Below are positions 1 through 5,936 of a DNA stretch of 7,502 bases, one piece after another. This DNA is from an uncultured beta proteobacterium (lineage in GTDB: Bacteria > Pseudomonadota > Gammaproteobacteria > Burkholderiales > SG8-39). The notes beneath the pieces are model-generated. The model searched no databases and had not been told where the DNA came from. It was given only the letters and a program-made list of their open reading frames with translations. Where the stretch lies: positions 45,627-53,128 of the forward strand of contig CADEDU010000049.1 of the NCBI GenBank assembly GCA_902826155.1. Reading direction: 5' to 3'. The position numbers and the translations under genes were made by a program. Position 1 is the first letter of the stretch, and each line of letters opens with the position of its first letter.

Positions 1-702
1 ATCTTCCAGCCCAAGCCGTTCATCCTGCCCAGCCCGTCGAGCATCCTCGCCGAGTTCTGGCACCAGCCCGGTTACTTCCTGGAGCAGACGCTCTACACCC
101 TGGCCACGACCATGGGCGGATTCGTGCTGGCGTTGATTCTGGGATTCGTCGCAGCGGTGGGGATCGTCTACTCGCGATTCCTCGAGCGCACGCTCTACAC
201 GCTGTTGGTCGCGTTGAACAGCGTGCCCAAGGTTGCGCTCGCGCCGCTGTTCGTGATCTGGATGGGCACCGGCGCGGAACCCAAGATCGCCATCGCGCTC
301 ACCATCGCGATCTTCGCGACCGTCATCGACACGGTGCTCGGCTTGCGATCGGTCGAACCCGAGCTGCTCAACCTCGCCAAGGCGGCGCGTGCCTCCGAGT
401 GGCATGTGCTCACGAAAATCCGTTTGCCCTCGGCATTGCCTTCGATGTTCGCCGGCATGAAACTGGGCATCTCGCTCGCGCTCGTGGGGGCCATCGTCGG
501 CGAGTTCGTGGCCGGCAACACCGGCCTGGGGCAGGTGATCCTGCAGGCGCAAGGCATGTTTCAGACGCCACGCATGTTCGTGGCGATCATCATCCTCGGC
601 GTGCTCGGGACGGTCCTGTTCTATGCCGTCGACTGGCTGGAGCGCTGGCTGCTCCCGTGGCACATTTCACAGCGCGGCGCGGCCATCACCCACGGCGCCT
701 GA
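1..702 (+). CDS. ABC transporter permease, SsuC/TauC type (5' end outside window)
   Basis: Inner-membrane subunit of an ABC importer of the nitrate/sulfonate/taurine type. The reading frame is open from base 1, so the gene starts upstream; 233 residues are visible and the family is usually 250-280, so about 20-45 are missing. The visible start carries the 'ILPSPSSIL' periplasmic-loop pattern common in SsuC/TauC permeases. Hydrophobic segments lie at about visible residues 39-58, 66-88, 96-115, 150-171 and 190-210. The cytoplasmic EAA loop that contacts the ATPase is at about 124-147 ([19 protein letters not shown]), with the usual A-A-x3-W and I-x-LP spacing. The last part is basic and polar, as expected for a cytoplasmic tail. 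The binding-protein gene follows after 44 nt; the ATPase gene is presumably upstream. Substrate is unknown: relatives carry sulfonates, taurine, thiamine precursors or aromatic acids such as phthalate. Family assignment is firm. Confidence 0.93.
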   Translation: MFQPKPFILPSPSSILAEFWHQPGYFLEQTLYTLATTMGGFVLALILGFVAAVGIVYSRFLERTLYTLLVALNSVPKVALAPLFVIWMGTGAEPKIAIALTIAIFATVIDTVLGLRSVEPELLNLAKAARASEWHVLTKIRLPSALPSMFAGMKLGISLALVGAIVGEFVAGNTGLGQVILQAQGMFQTPRMFVAIIILGVLGTVLFYAVDWLERWLLPWHISQRGAAITHGA

Positions 703-733
703 ACGAGCTGAACAATCGATCTTCAAACTCGCT

Positions 734-737
734 GGAG
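734..737 (+). promoter_or_regulatory. Ribosome binding site for the NMT1-like binding protein
   Basis: GGAG nine bases before the ATG at 747. The reading frame is open far upstream (from 399), overlapping the permease gene in another frame. This site, together with the signal peptide that begins right at 747, fixes the start there rather than upstream. Confidence 0.65.
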
Positions 738-746
738 AAACCCTTG

Positions 747-1748
747 ATGAAACCGATTTCTCGCGTCGGACTGCTGCAGCGTGTCGCAGGCGGCTTCGCT
801 GCTTTGACCGTCGCTTGCGCCAGCGGCATCGCCACCGCGCAGGAGAAACTCATCCTGCGACTGGATTTCACGCCTGCCGGCACGCATGCCGCCCCGCATC
901 TGGCGAACCAGAAGGGCTGGTACAAGGAGCAGGGGTTGGAGGTCGATGTGCAGGATGGCCGCGGCAGCATCAACAGCATCCAGCTCGTCGGTGCGGGGCA
1001 GGCCGACTTCGGCTGGGTCGCGCTCGGTTCGATGGCCATGGCGCGCGAGCAGGGCATGACCGTGAAGGGCGTCGCGGGCATCTTCCGCAAGGGCGATCTG
1101 GCGATCATGGTCGACGAGAAGTCGAACATCCGCACGCCGAAGGATCTTGCCGGCAAGAAGCTGGTGTTGTTCACGGCCAGCCCGTGGATGCCGTTTCTCG
1201 ACCACTTCTTCAAGAACGCCGGCATGAGCCGCAGCGACGTGAACATCGTGTTCGTCGATCCGACCGCGATGTTCTCGAACTACGCCTCGGGCCAGTCCGA
1301 CGCGGTGGCCTCGCTCGGACCGTTCGCGCTGCCGATCATCAACGTCAACCGGCAATCGCGCCAGATCCTCGCCGCCGACTACGGCATTGCGTTTCCGGCG
1401 CACGGCATCCTCGTCCGCGAGGAACTGATCGCCAAGCGGCCCGAGACGGTGCAGAAATTCGTGAGCGTGACCTTGCGCGCGTGGAACTACATCCTCGCCG
1501 GCAGGGAGGAAGAGGGCGTCGACGCGGTAATGGCGGCGCGGGCCAACGCGAAACTCAATCGCACCGTATTGCGTCAGCAGCTCGATCTGTATCGGGCGCA
1601 TATCGAAACGGAACACACCAAAGGCAAGCCGCTCGGATGGCAGACCGACGAAGACTGGGCAGCGGCCATCAAGACGCTGGATGCGGCGGGCATCCTCAAG
1701 GGGCCACGCAAGCCGTCGGATTACTACACCAATCAGTTCATCAAGTAG
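747..1748 (+). CDS. ABC transporter periplasmic substrate-binding protein, NMT1/THI5-like
   Basis: Periplasmic receptor that delivers solute to the permease encoded just upstream. It has 333 residues, normal for SsuA/TauA/NMT1-like proteins. Residues 1-31 are a signal peptide: basic start (K2, R6), hydrophobic middle, and an A-T-A cleavage pattern before Q32. The mature protein opens with a beta strand and the family pattern 'DFTPAGTHAAPHLANQKGWY' (40-59), then 'GQADFGW' (84-90) and 'PKDLAGKKLVL' (131-141), all typical of the NMT1 domain. The Asp-rich and aromatic positions around 147-190 probably line the ligand cleft. The C-terminal part (about 225-333) is helical. It lies 44 nt after the permease and 20 nt before a Bug receptor, so co-transcription is likely. 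Relatives bind sulfonates, pyrimidines or aromatic acids; the ligand cannot be chosen from sequence alone. An alternative TTG start one codon earlier changes nothing important. Confidence 0.92.
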   Translation: MKPISRVGLLQRVAGGFAALTVACASGIATAQEKLILRLDFTPAGTHAAPHLANQKGWYKEQGLEVDVQDGRGSINSIQLVGAGQADFGWVALGSMAMAREQGMTVKGVAGIFRKGDLAIMVDEKSNIRTPKDLAGKKLVLFTASPWMPFLDHFFKNAGMSRSDVNIVFVDPTAMFSNYASGQSDAVASLGPFALPIINVNRQSRQILAADYGIAFPAHGILVREELIAKRPETVQKFVSVTLRAWNYILAGREEEGVDAVMAARANAKLNRTVLRQQLDLYRAHIETEHTKGKPLGWQTDEDWAAAIKTLDAAGILKGPRKPSDYYTNQFIK

Positions 1749-1755
1749 GCCGCAA

Positions 1756-1762
1756 GGGAGGT
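1756..1762 (+). promoter_or_regulatory. Strong Shine-Dalgarno deciding a GTG start
   Basis: GGGAGGT closely matches the anti-Shine-Dalgarno consensus and ends seven bases before the GTG at 1769. No ATG lies at the head of this coding region; the frame continues open upstream into the preceding gene. The site plus the signal peptide that follows makes GTG 1769 the convincing start. Confidence 0.75.
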
Positions 1763-1768
1763 TGTGTC

Positions 1769-2743
1769 GTGCGACTGGCCAAAGGATTCGGAGCGCGTGG
1801 CATCGCTTTCGTAGCCGCGTTAGCTTGCACCAGTGCGCTTGCCCAGACGCAGATCACGCGGCCGGTGCGCATCATCGTCCCGTACGTGCAGGGAGGCGGC
1901 AGTGACGCGATCGCGCGCCTGGTCGCACCGTACCTGGCCGAGGCGTTCGGCCAGCAGGTGCTGGTGGAGAACCGCGCCGGGGCAAGCAGCACGATCGGCA
2001 CGAACCTCGTGGCCAAGGCCGCGCCCGATGGGCACACCATCGGCATGATCGATGCGGCGTTCACGACCAATCCGACGCTGCTGGCGAAGCTTCCTTACGA
2101 CACGGTGAAGGACTTCGCGCCGGTCGTCTACATCGCGCGGGCACCGCTTGCGCTGATCGTGCACCCGTCCGTTTCGGCCACAACGGTGAAGGAACTGGTG
2201 GCGCTCGCGAAAAGCAAGCCGGGGCAGCTCACGTTCGGGTCAGCGGGAAACGGCACTGGCGTGCATCTGGCCGGTGAACAGCTGCGCGTCACCACCGGCA
2301 TCGACGTCACGCACATTCCCTATAAGGGAGCAGGTCAAGCCGTGACTGAGCTGCTCGGCGGCCAGACCACGATGATCTTCACGACGTTGCTGAACGCGCG
2401 GCCGCACTCCGCTGCCGGCAAGGTGCGCGCTCTGGCCATCACGGGCAACAAGCGGTCGCCGCTCATGCCCGAGTTGATGACCTTCGCCGAAGCGGGTTTC
2501 CCCGCGGTCGATGCGTTGACCATCAACGGCTTCATCGCGCCGGCCGGGACGCCGGCCGATTACATCCAGCGCCTCAATGCAACGGTGCGGCGTGCGCTGC
2601 AGACGCCCGAACTGCAGGGCAAGTTGCAGAACATCGGCATCGAGCCCACCGGAAGCACGCCCGAGGAGTTCGGGGCGTTCATCGGCTCGGAGATCGTCAA
2701 GTGGGCCCGCGTCATCAAAGACGCCGGCATTCGCGTGGAATAG
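1769..2743 (+). CDS. Bug/TctC family periplasmic tripartite-tricarboxylate-type receptor, first copy
   Basis: Extracytoplasmic solute receptor of the Bug (TctC) family, usually partnered with TctA/TctB membrane proteins. It has 324 residues, the normal length. The start is GTG, chosen from the strong ribosome site before it and a signal peptide with cleavage near A25 (ALAQ, 23-26). Family signatures are intact: 'RPVRIIVPYVQGGGSDAIAR' (31-50), with the G-G-G-S-D loop that contacts a ligand carboxylate in solved Bug structures; 'GQQVLVENRAGA' (61-72); 'KAAPDGHT' (83-90); 'LTFGSAGNGTGVHLAGE' (154-170); 'HIPYKGAGQAVTELLGGQ' (182-199); and 'GFIAPAGTP' (254-262). It sits between an ABC binding protein (20 nt before) and a racemase-like enzyme (13 nt after). 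No TctA or TctB is visible, so it either borrows distant membrane partners or senses its ligand. Bug proteins bind di- and tricarboxylates, aromatic acids, amino acids or vitamins; the ligand is not predictable here. Confidence 0.95.
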   Translation: MRLAKGFGARGIAFVAALACTSALAQTQITRPVRIIVPYVQGGGSDAIARLVAPYLAEAFGQQVLVENRAGASSTIGTNLVAKAAPDGHTIGMIDAAFTTNPTLLAKLPYDTVKDFAPVVYIARAPLALIVHPSVSATTVKELVALAKSKPGQLTFGSAGNGTGVHLAGEQLRVTTGIDVTHIPYKGAGQAVTELLGGQTTMIFTTLLNARPHSAAGKVRALAITGNKRSPLMPELMTFAEAGFPAVDALTINGFIAPAGTPADYIQRLNATVRRALQTPELQGKLQNIGIEPTGSTPEEFGAFIGSEIVKWARVIKDAGIRVE

Positions 2744-2756
2744 CGGGGCTGCGGCG

Positions 2757-3848
2757 ATGACGATCAAATCGGTCGATGCGATTGCACTCGCCTTGCCGTT
2801 CGACATCGGCGGGCCGAAGCCGACGTTCGCCGGCCGGCCGCGGTCGATGGACATGCTGCTGGTGCGAGTCGAAACCGACTCGGGCCTGGTCGGGTGGGGT
2901 GAAGCGTTCGGTTATGCGGTCTGGCCGGCGACGCGCACCGCGCTGCAGACCCTGGTGGCGCCGCTCGCCGTCGGCCGCGATGAGCGCGACATCGAAGCGC
3001 TCATGGGCAAGATGCGACGCGACCTGCACATCGTCGGACGCACCGGTCCGGTCGTGTATGCGATGGCGGGTCTGGACATCGCGCTGTGGGACCTCGCCGG
3101 CAAAGCGGCAGGCAAGCCGCTGGCGGATCTGCTCGGCGTGCGTCGACACGAGCGCCTGCCTGCTTACGCGAGCCTGATGCGCTACACCGATCCGGCGCTG
3201 GTGGCGCGCAACGCGAAGCGCGCGGTGGGAGAGGGGTATCGTGCGATCAAGCTGCATGAGATCGGCGTCGAGCAGGTCCGGGCGGCCCGCGAGGCGATCG
3301 GACCTGATGTGAAGCTGATGATGGACACCAACTGCCCGTGGACCGTCGATGAGGCACTCGCGATCGCGGAGCGGGTGCGTCCGTTCGATCTGTACTGGTT
3401 CGAGGAGCCGGTGTTCCCACCGGAGGACTTCGCCGGTCTGGCCAGGGTGCGCGCCGCTGCCGGCATGCGCATCGCCGCAGGCGAGAACGCAATGAGCCCG
3501 ATGCAGTTCGAGCACATGTTCGCAGCCGGCGCGGTCGACGTCGCGCAGCCGAGCGTGACCAAGATCGGCGGGGTCTCGGAGATGATGCGCATCGCGCGTC
3601 TGGCCGAGGCGGCGAAGGTGAACCTCACGCCGCACTCGCCGTACTTCGGGCCGGGTTTGCTCGCGACGCTGCACATCGCCGCAACGCTGGCGCCCGAAAC
3701 GCTGATCGAGATCTCGTTCGCGCGGTTGGATGCGAATCCGCTCGGTGAGGCGATCGGCGTCGACGACGGACACATCGCGGTGCCGCGCGGCCCCGGTCTG
3801 GGACGCGATCCTGATCCGGAGATCGTCCGGCAATTCGCGGTGCCCTGA
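2757..3848 (+). CDS. Enolase-superfamily enzyme, mandelate racemase/muconate lactonizing type
   Basis: Probably abstracts the alpha-proton of a carboxylate substrate and then racemises, dehydrates or cycloisomerises it; cytoplasmic and Mg2+-dependent by family. It has 363 residues, a normal length. ATG 2757 begins 13 nt after the previous stop; the frame is open upstream, but MTIKSVDAIALALPF is a typical first strand. The N-terminal capping domain is about 1-125, including 'GLVGWGEAFGY' (43-53) and 'GLDIALWDLAGKAAGKPLADLLG' region (105-127). The barrel follows. Apparent metal ligands are D190 (MMDTN), E216 (WFEEPV) and E243 (AGEN). Catalytic positions are K165-L-H167, where most mandelate-racemase-group members have K-x-K, and H293 (TPHSPYFG), whose usual Asp partner is Ser266 (QPSVTKIGG). 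The fold and metal site look intact, so it is probably active but with unusual chemistry. Possible roles include sugar-acid dehydratase or lactone cycloisomerase. The exact reaction is unassigned. It closes the first transcription unit. Confidence 0.93.
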   Translation: MTIKSVDAIALALPFDIGGPKPTFAGRPRSMDMLLVRVETDSGLVGWGEAFGYAVWPATRTALQTLVAPLAVGRDERDIEALMGKMRRDLHIVGRTGPVVYAMAGLDIALWDLAGKAAGKPLADLLGVRRHERLPAYASLMRYTDPALVARNAKRAVGEGYRAIKLHEIGVEQVRAAREAIGPDVKLMMDTNCPWTVDEALAIAERVRPFDLYWFEEPVFPPEDFAGLARVRAAAGMRIAAGENAMSPMQFEHMFAAGAVDVAQPSVTKIGGVSEMMRIARLAEAAKVNLTPHSPYFGPGLLATLHIAATLAPETLIEISFARLDANPLGEAIGVDDGHIAVPRGPGLGRDPDPEIVRQFAVP

Positions 3849-3872
3849 CTTCATCGAGGGTGTTGCACCGAC

Positions 3873-3890
3873 GCGAGGCTGCGCCCTCGC
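3873..3890 (+). terminator. Possible weak terminator hairpin
   Basis: GCGAGG (3873-3878) pairs perfectly with CCTCGC (3885-3890) around a 6-nt loop, 24 nt after the racemase-like stop codon. The following bases (CTTGACTT) are only partly T-rich, so it is not a classic Rho-independent terminator. The position between two apparent transcription units is the main support. Confidence 0.3.
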
Positions 3891-3891
3891 C

Positions 3892-3920
3892 TTGACTTCA
3901 ACTCGACGCGTCGGAATACT
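3892..3920 (+). promoter_or_regulatory. Putative sigma70-type promoter for the second transcription unit
   Basis: TTGACT (3892-3897, five of six matches to the -35 consensus) is separated by exactly 17 bases from AATACT (3915-3920, four of six matches to the -10 consensus). Transcription would start near 3927, giving a leader of about 39 nt before the ATG at 3966. It lies in the only intergenic gap above 100 nt in the window, and its A+T content is higher than its surroundings. It would drive the second Bug receptor, the dioxygenase and the FAD hydroxylase. Confidence 0.5.
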
Positions 3921-3922
3921 CG

Positions 3923-3947
3923 ATCGATCACTGCGCTGAATCGATCA
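3923..3947 (+). repeat. Short direct repeat ATCGATCA, possible operator
   Basis: ATCGATCA occurs at 3923-3930 and again at 3940-3947, 17 bp apart start to start, and contains the palindrome ATCGAT. The first copy covers the predicted transcription start and the second lies in the leader just before the ribosome site, where a repressor could act. ATCGAT-like words are frequent in this DNA (for example at 715-720), so chance is a real alternative. Confidence 0.25.
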
Positions 3948-3950
3948 ACG

Positions 3951-3955
3951 AGGAG
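3951..3955 (+). promoter_or_regulatory. Ribosome binding site for the second Bug receptor
   Basis: AGGAG ten bases before the ATG at 3966, slightly long but acceptable spacing. It supports that ATG, which also begins a clear signal peptide. Confidence 0.65.
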
Positions 3956-3965
3956 ACGGCGACGC

Positions 3966-4928
3966 ATGAAACGGATTACCTCTGCGTGCCTGCTGATGGG
4001 CGCATCGGCGTTGAGTGTCACGGGGAGCCCGGTGTGGGCACAGGAATTTCCGTCGCGGCCGGTGCAACTTCTGATCTCGTTTCCGCCGGGCAACGTTGTC
4101 GACGTTACCGCACGTGCTTTTGCTCAGGTGGTCGAGAACGCTCTGGCGCAGCGCGTGCTCCCGGTGAACCGGCCCGGCGGGATCATGACCATTGCCATGA
4201 CTGCCGTGGCGAACGCGCCCGCCGATGGCTACACCTGGGTCTACACGCCGGTCACGCCGATCAGTATCCAGCCGCATCGGGTCAAGGTGCCTTACACGCT
4301 CGACAGCTTCATTCCGGTATGCCAGACGTTCGAGAACATCTTCTATCTGGCGGTTAGCAGCGATAGATCGCCCCACAAATCCTTGAAGGACCTGCTCGAT
4401 CACGCGCGTACCAATCCTGGGCGGGTCAAGTACATGACGGTGGGTGTGGGCAGCTCACCGCACCTGGCCGGCGCCGAGTTGTTCCGGCGCGCCGGCGTCG
4501 AGGCGGTCGACGTGCCGTTCCAGGGCAGCGATGCGGCCTCGGTCGGCATGGTGCAAAACGGTGAGTTGGATTCCGGCGTACTGACGACGGTCTCGGTGGC
4601 GACGATGAAGCTGCGTCCGCTCGCGGTGTTCGCGCCTGAACGGCAGAAGCACTTCCCCGATGCGCCCACCGTCGGCGAGTTGGGGTTTCCGGTGTTGCCT
4701 TCGGGCTACGGCGGCATCTTCATCCGTGCCGGAACGCCCGCGCCGATCGTGGCGAAGATCGAAGAAGCCTGTCGCAAGGCAGTCAACGATCCGCTCTACA
4801 AAGACATCGTGGAGAAGCAGTATCAGTCGAGCACCTATCTCGATCGCGCTGCGTTCACGGCACGGACCGAGGCCGACTTCAAGGCCAAGGAACAACTGAT
4901 TCCGACCCTCAAACTGCCGGCCAACTGA
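3966..4928 (+). CDS. Bug/TctC family periplasmic receptor, second divergent copy
   Basis: Periplasmic solute receptor of the Bug (TctC) family, 320 residues. Signal peptide is residues 1-25 (K2, R3; hydrophobic 7-17; cleavage near VWAQ, 23-26). The family outline is kept: 'FPSRPVQLLISFPPG' (28-42), 'VNRPGG' (67-72), 'APADGYTWVYTP' (84-95), 'MTVGVGSSPHLAGAELF' (157-173), 'DVPFQGSDAASVGMVQNGELD' region (182-202) and 'PDAPTVGELGFP' (231-242). It differs from the first copy: the usual G-G-x-x-D loop reads P-G-N-V-V-D (41-46), and the usual P-Y-K-G reads P-F-Q-G (184-187). The carboxylate-binding Asp46 remains. By eye it is not a recent duplicate of the upstream Bug gene, so a different ligand is likely. 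It opens the second transcription unit and is followed after 11 nt by a ring-cleavage-type dioxygenase, which suggests an aromatic acid ligand, as known for TphC-type Bug receptors. TctA/TctB partners are absent. Confidence 0.93.
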   Translation: MKRITSACLLMGASALSVTGSPVWAQEFPSRPVQLLISFPPGNVVDVTARAFAQVVENALAQRVLPVNRPGGIMTIAMTAVANAPADGYTWVYTPVTPISIQPHRVKVPYTLDSFIPVCQTFENIFYLAVSSDRSPHKSLKDLLDHARTNPGRVKYMTVGVGSSPHLAGAELFRRAGVEAVDVPFQGSDAASVGMVQNGELDSGVLTTVSVATMKLRPLAVFAPERQKHFPDAPTVGELGFPVLPSGYGGIFIRAGTPAPIVAKIEEACRKAVNDPLYKDIVEKQYQSSTYLDRAAFTARTEADFKAKEQLIPTLKLPAN

Positions 4929-4939
4929 GTGACCTGACC

Positions 4940-5866
4940 ATGACCATACTCGGACTCGATGAAGTGACGCTGAGCACCACCGACCTGGGTGCGGGCCGCA
5001 AGTTCCTGCTGGATTTCGGTCTGGACGAAGTGGAGGCCGGCGCGTCGGGCTGCACCCTGCATGCACGCAACGGCACCGGCGTGCGCGTGCGCACACTCGG
5101 CGACCCGAGCCTGCCCGAGGCGCGCGCCGCCGGCCCCAATCTGCATGAAGCGCTGTGGGGCGTGGCGGACGCGGCCGCGCTCGAACGCATCGGCGCGAGT
5201 CTGTCGGCCGATCGCGAGGTGAGGCAGGGCGCCGACGGTGTGCTGCGCTCGCACGACGATGATGGCAACGCGATCGCGTTTCGCGTCACGCAGCGCAAAC
5301 CCTTCAGCGTTGCACCGAGCCTGGTGAACGTGCCGGGCTTCCCGCCGCAGCGCAAGGCAAACACCACCGTCGATTTCGACGCACCGATCAAGCCCTGCAC
5401 GTTCAGTCATCTGGTGATGTACACGCCCGACGTGCAACGAGCCGAGGCGTTCTACACGAAGCGATTGGGTTTTCGCGTGTCGGATCGCTTCACCGGCACG
5501 GGCGTGTTCATGCGGGCAGGGGGCAGTACCGACCACCACAACGTGTTCTTCATCCAGCGCCCGGGTGCCCCCACCGGTGGCTTGAATCACATCGCCTTTC
5601 ATCTGCGCGAAGGCAACGAAGTGATGCTGGGCGGGGCGGCCATGCTCGGCAAAGGGCATCAGAGTGCATGGGGACCGGGGCGGCACATCTTCGGCGCCAA
5701 CTACTTCTGGTACTTCAAGAGCCCGTTCGGCGGCAACTTCGAGTACGACGCCGACATGGATGTCGTCGACGACAATTGGGTGCCGCGCGAAGTGGTCGCA
5801 GGGCCGAACACCGCATCGATCTGGCAGGCGCGCTACGAGCAGCCGGGTGTTCCGGTGCATCGCTGA
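4940..5866 (+). CDS. VOC-superfamily protein, type I extradiol-dioxygenase-like
   Basis: Likely a metal-dependent ring-cleavage dioxygenase acting on a catechol-type compound in the cytoplasm. Its 308 residues and two VOC modules (about 1-118 and 153-280) match catechol 2,3-dioxygenase and BphC-type enzymes. The C-terminal module has the full iron-ligand set: H157 (FSHLVMYTPD), H217 (LNHIAFHL) and E268 (NFEYDAD). Spacings resemble those of XylE (H153, H214, E265). The second-shell residues are also present: H199/H200 (DHHN), H249 (GPGRH) and Y258 (WYFKSPFGG). The N-terminal module keeps the fold but has E8 and A113 where two ligands would be, as usual for this class, where only one module binds metal. 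ATG 4940 lies 11 nt after the Bug stop with no clear ribosome site, so translational coupling is likely. The natural substrate is unknown. A non-dioxygenase VOC role is possible but less likely given the catalytic residues. Confidence 0.9.
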   Translation: MTILGLDEVTLSTTDLGAGRKFLLDFGLDEVEAGASGCTLHARNGTGVRVRTLGDPSLPEARAAGPNLHEALWGVADAAALERIGASLSADREVRQGADGVLRSHDDDGNAIAFRVTQRKPFSVAPSLVNVPGFPPQRKANTTVDFDAPIKPCTFSHLVMYTPDVQRAEAFYTKRLGFRVSDRFTGTGVFMRAGGSTDHHNVFFIQRPGAPTGGLNHIAFHLREGNEVMLGGAAMLGKGHQSAWGPGRHIFGANYFWYFKSPFGGNFEYDADMDVVDDNWVPREVVAGPNTASIWQARYEQPGVPVHR

Positions 5867-5936
5867 GACCGCCGATCGGCATCGGGCAAGCGGCTGATTC
5901 GATCGCGACGGGCGGGCTGAAGCTCTCCTGCATCCG
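5867..5936 (+). other. Intergenic spacer, 70 nt
   Basis: Contains the perfect 10-bp palindrome GCCGATCGGC (5871-5880) just after the dioxygenase stop. No convincing promoter, terminator tail or Shine-Dalgarno sequence is visible, so the following gene is probably read through from upstream. Confidence 0.4.

Noticed and set aside
399..746. Upstream extension of the NMT1-like reading frame as part of the protein
   Set aside because: It overlaps the permease gene in another frame and its translation is Arg/His-rich; the ribosome site and signal peptide place the start at 747.
623..1768. Upstream extension of the first Bug receptor frame, suggesting a large fusion protein
   Set aside because: The extension is an out-of-frame shadow of the binding-protein gene; the Shine-Dalgarno at 1756-1762 and the signal peptide mark the GTG 1769 start.
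2577..2756. N-terminal extension of the racemase-like protein
   Set aside because: The extra residues overlap the Bug gene in another frame and do not resemble the family; ATG 2757 gives the normal N-terminal strand.
2715..3854. Minus-strand open frame of 379 codons opposite the racemase-like gene
   Set aside because: Arg/His/Asp-rich composition expected from the complement of a GC-rich gene; almost exactly mirrors the real plus-strand gene.
5871..5880. Perfect palindrome GCCGATCGGC as an operator
   Set aside because: Single copy with no nearby promoter; GATCG-containing palindromes are common in this GC-rich sequence.
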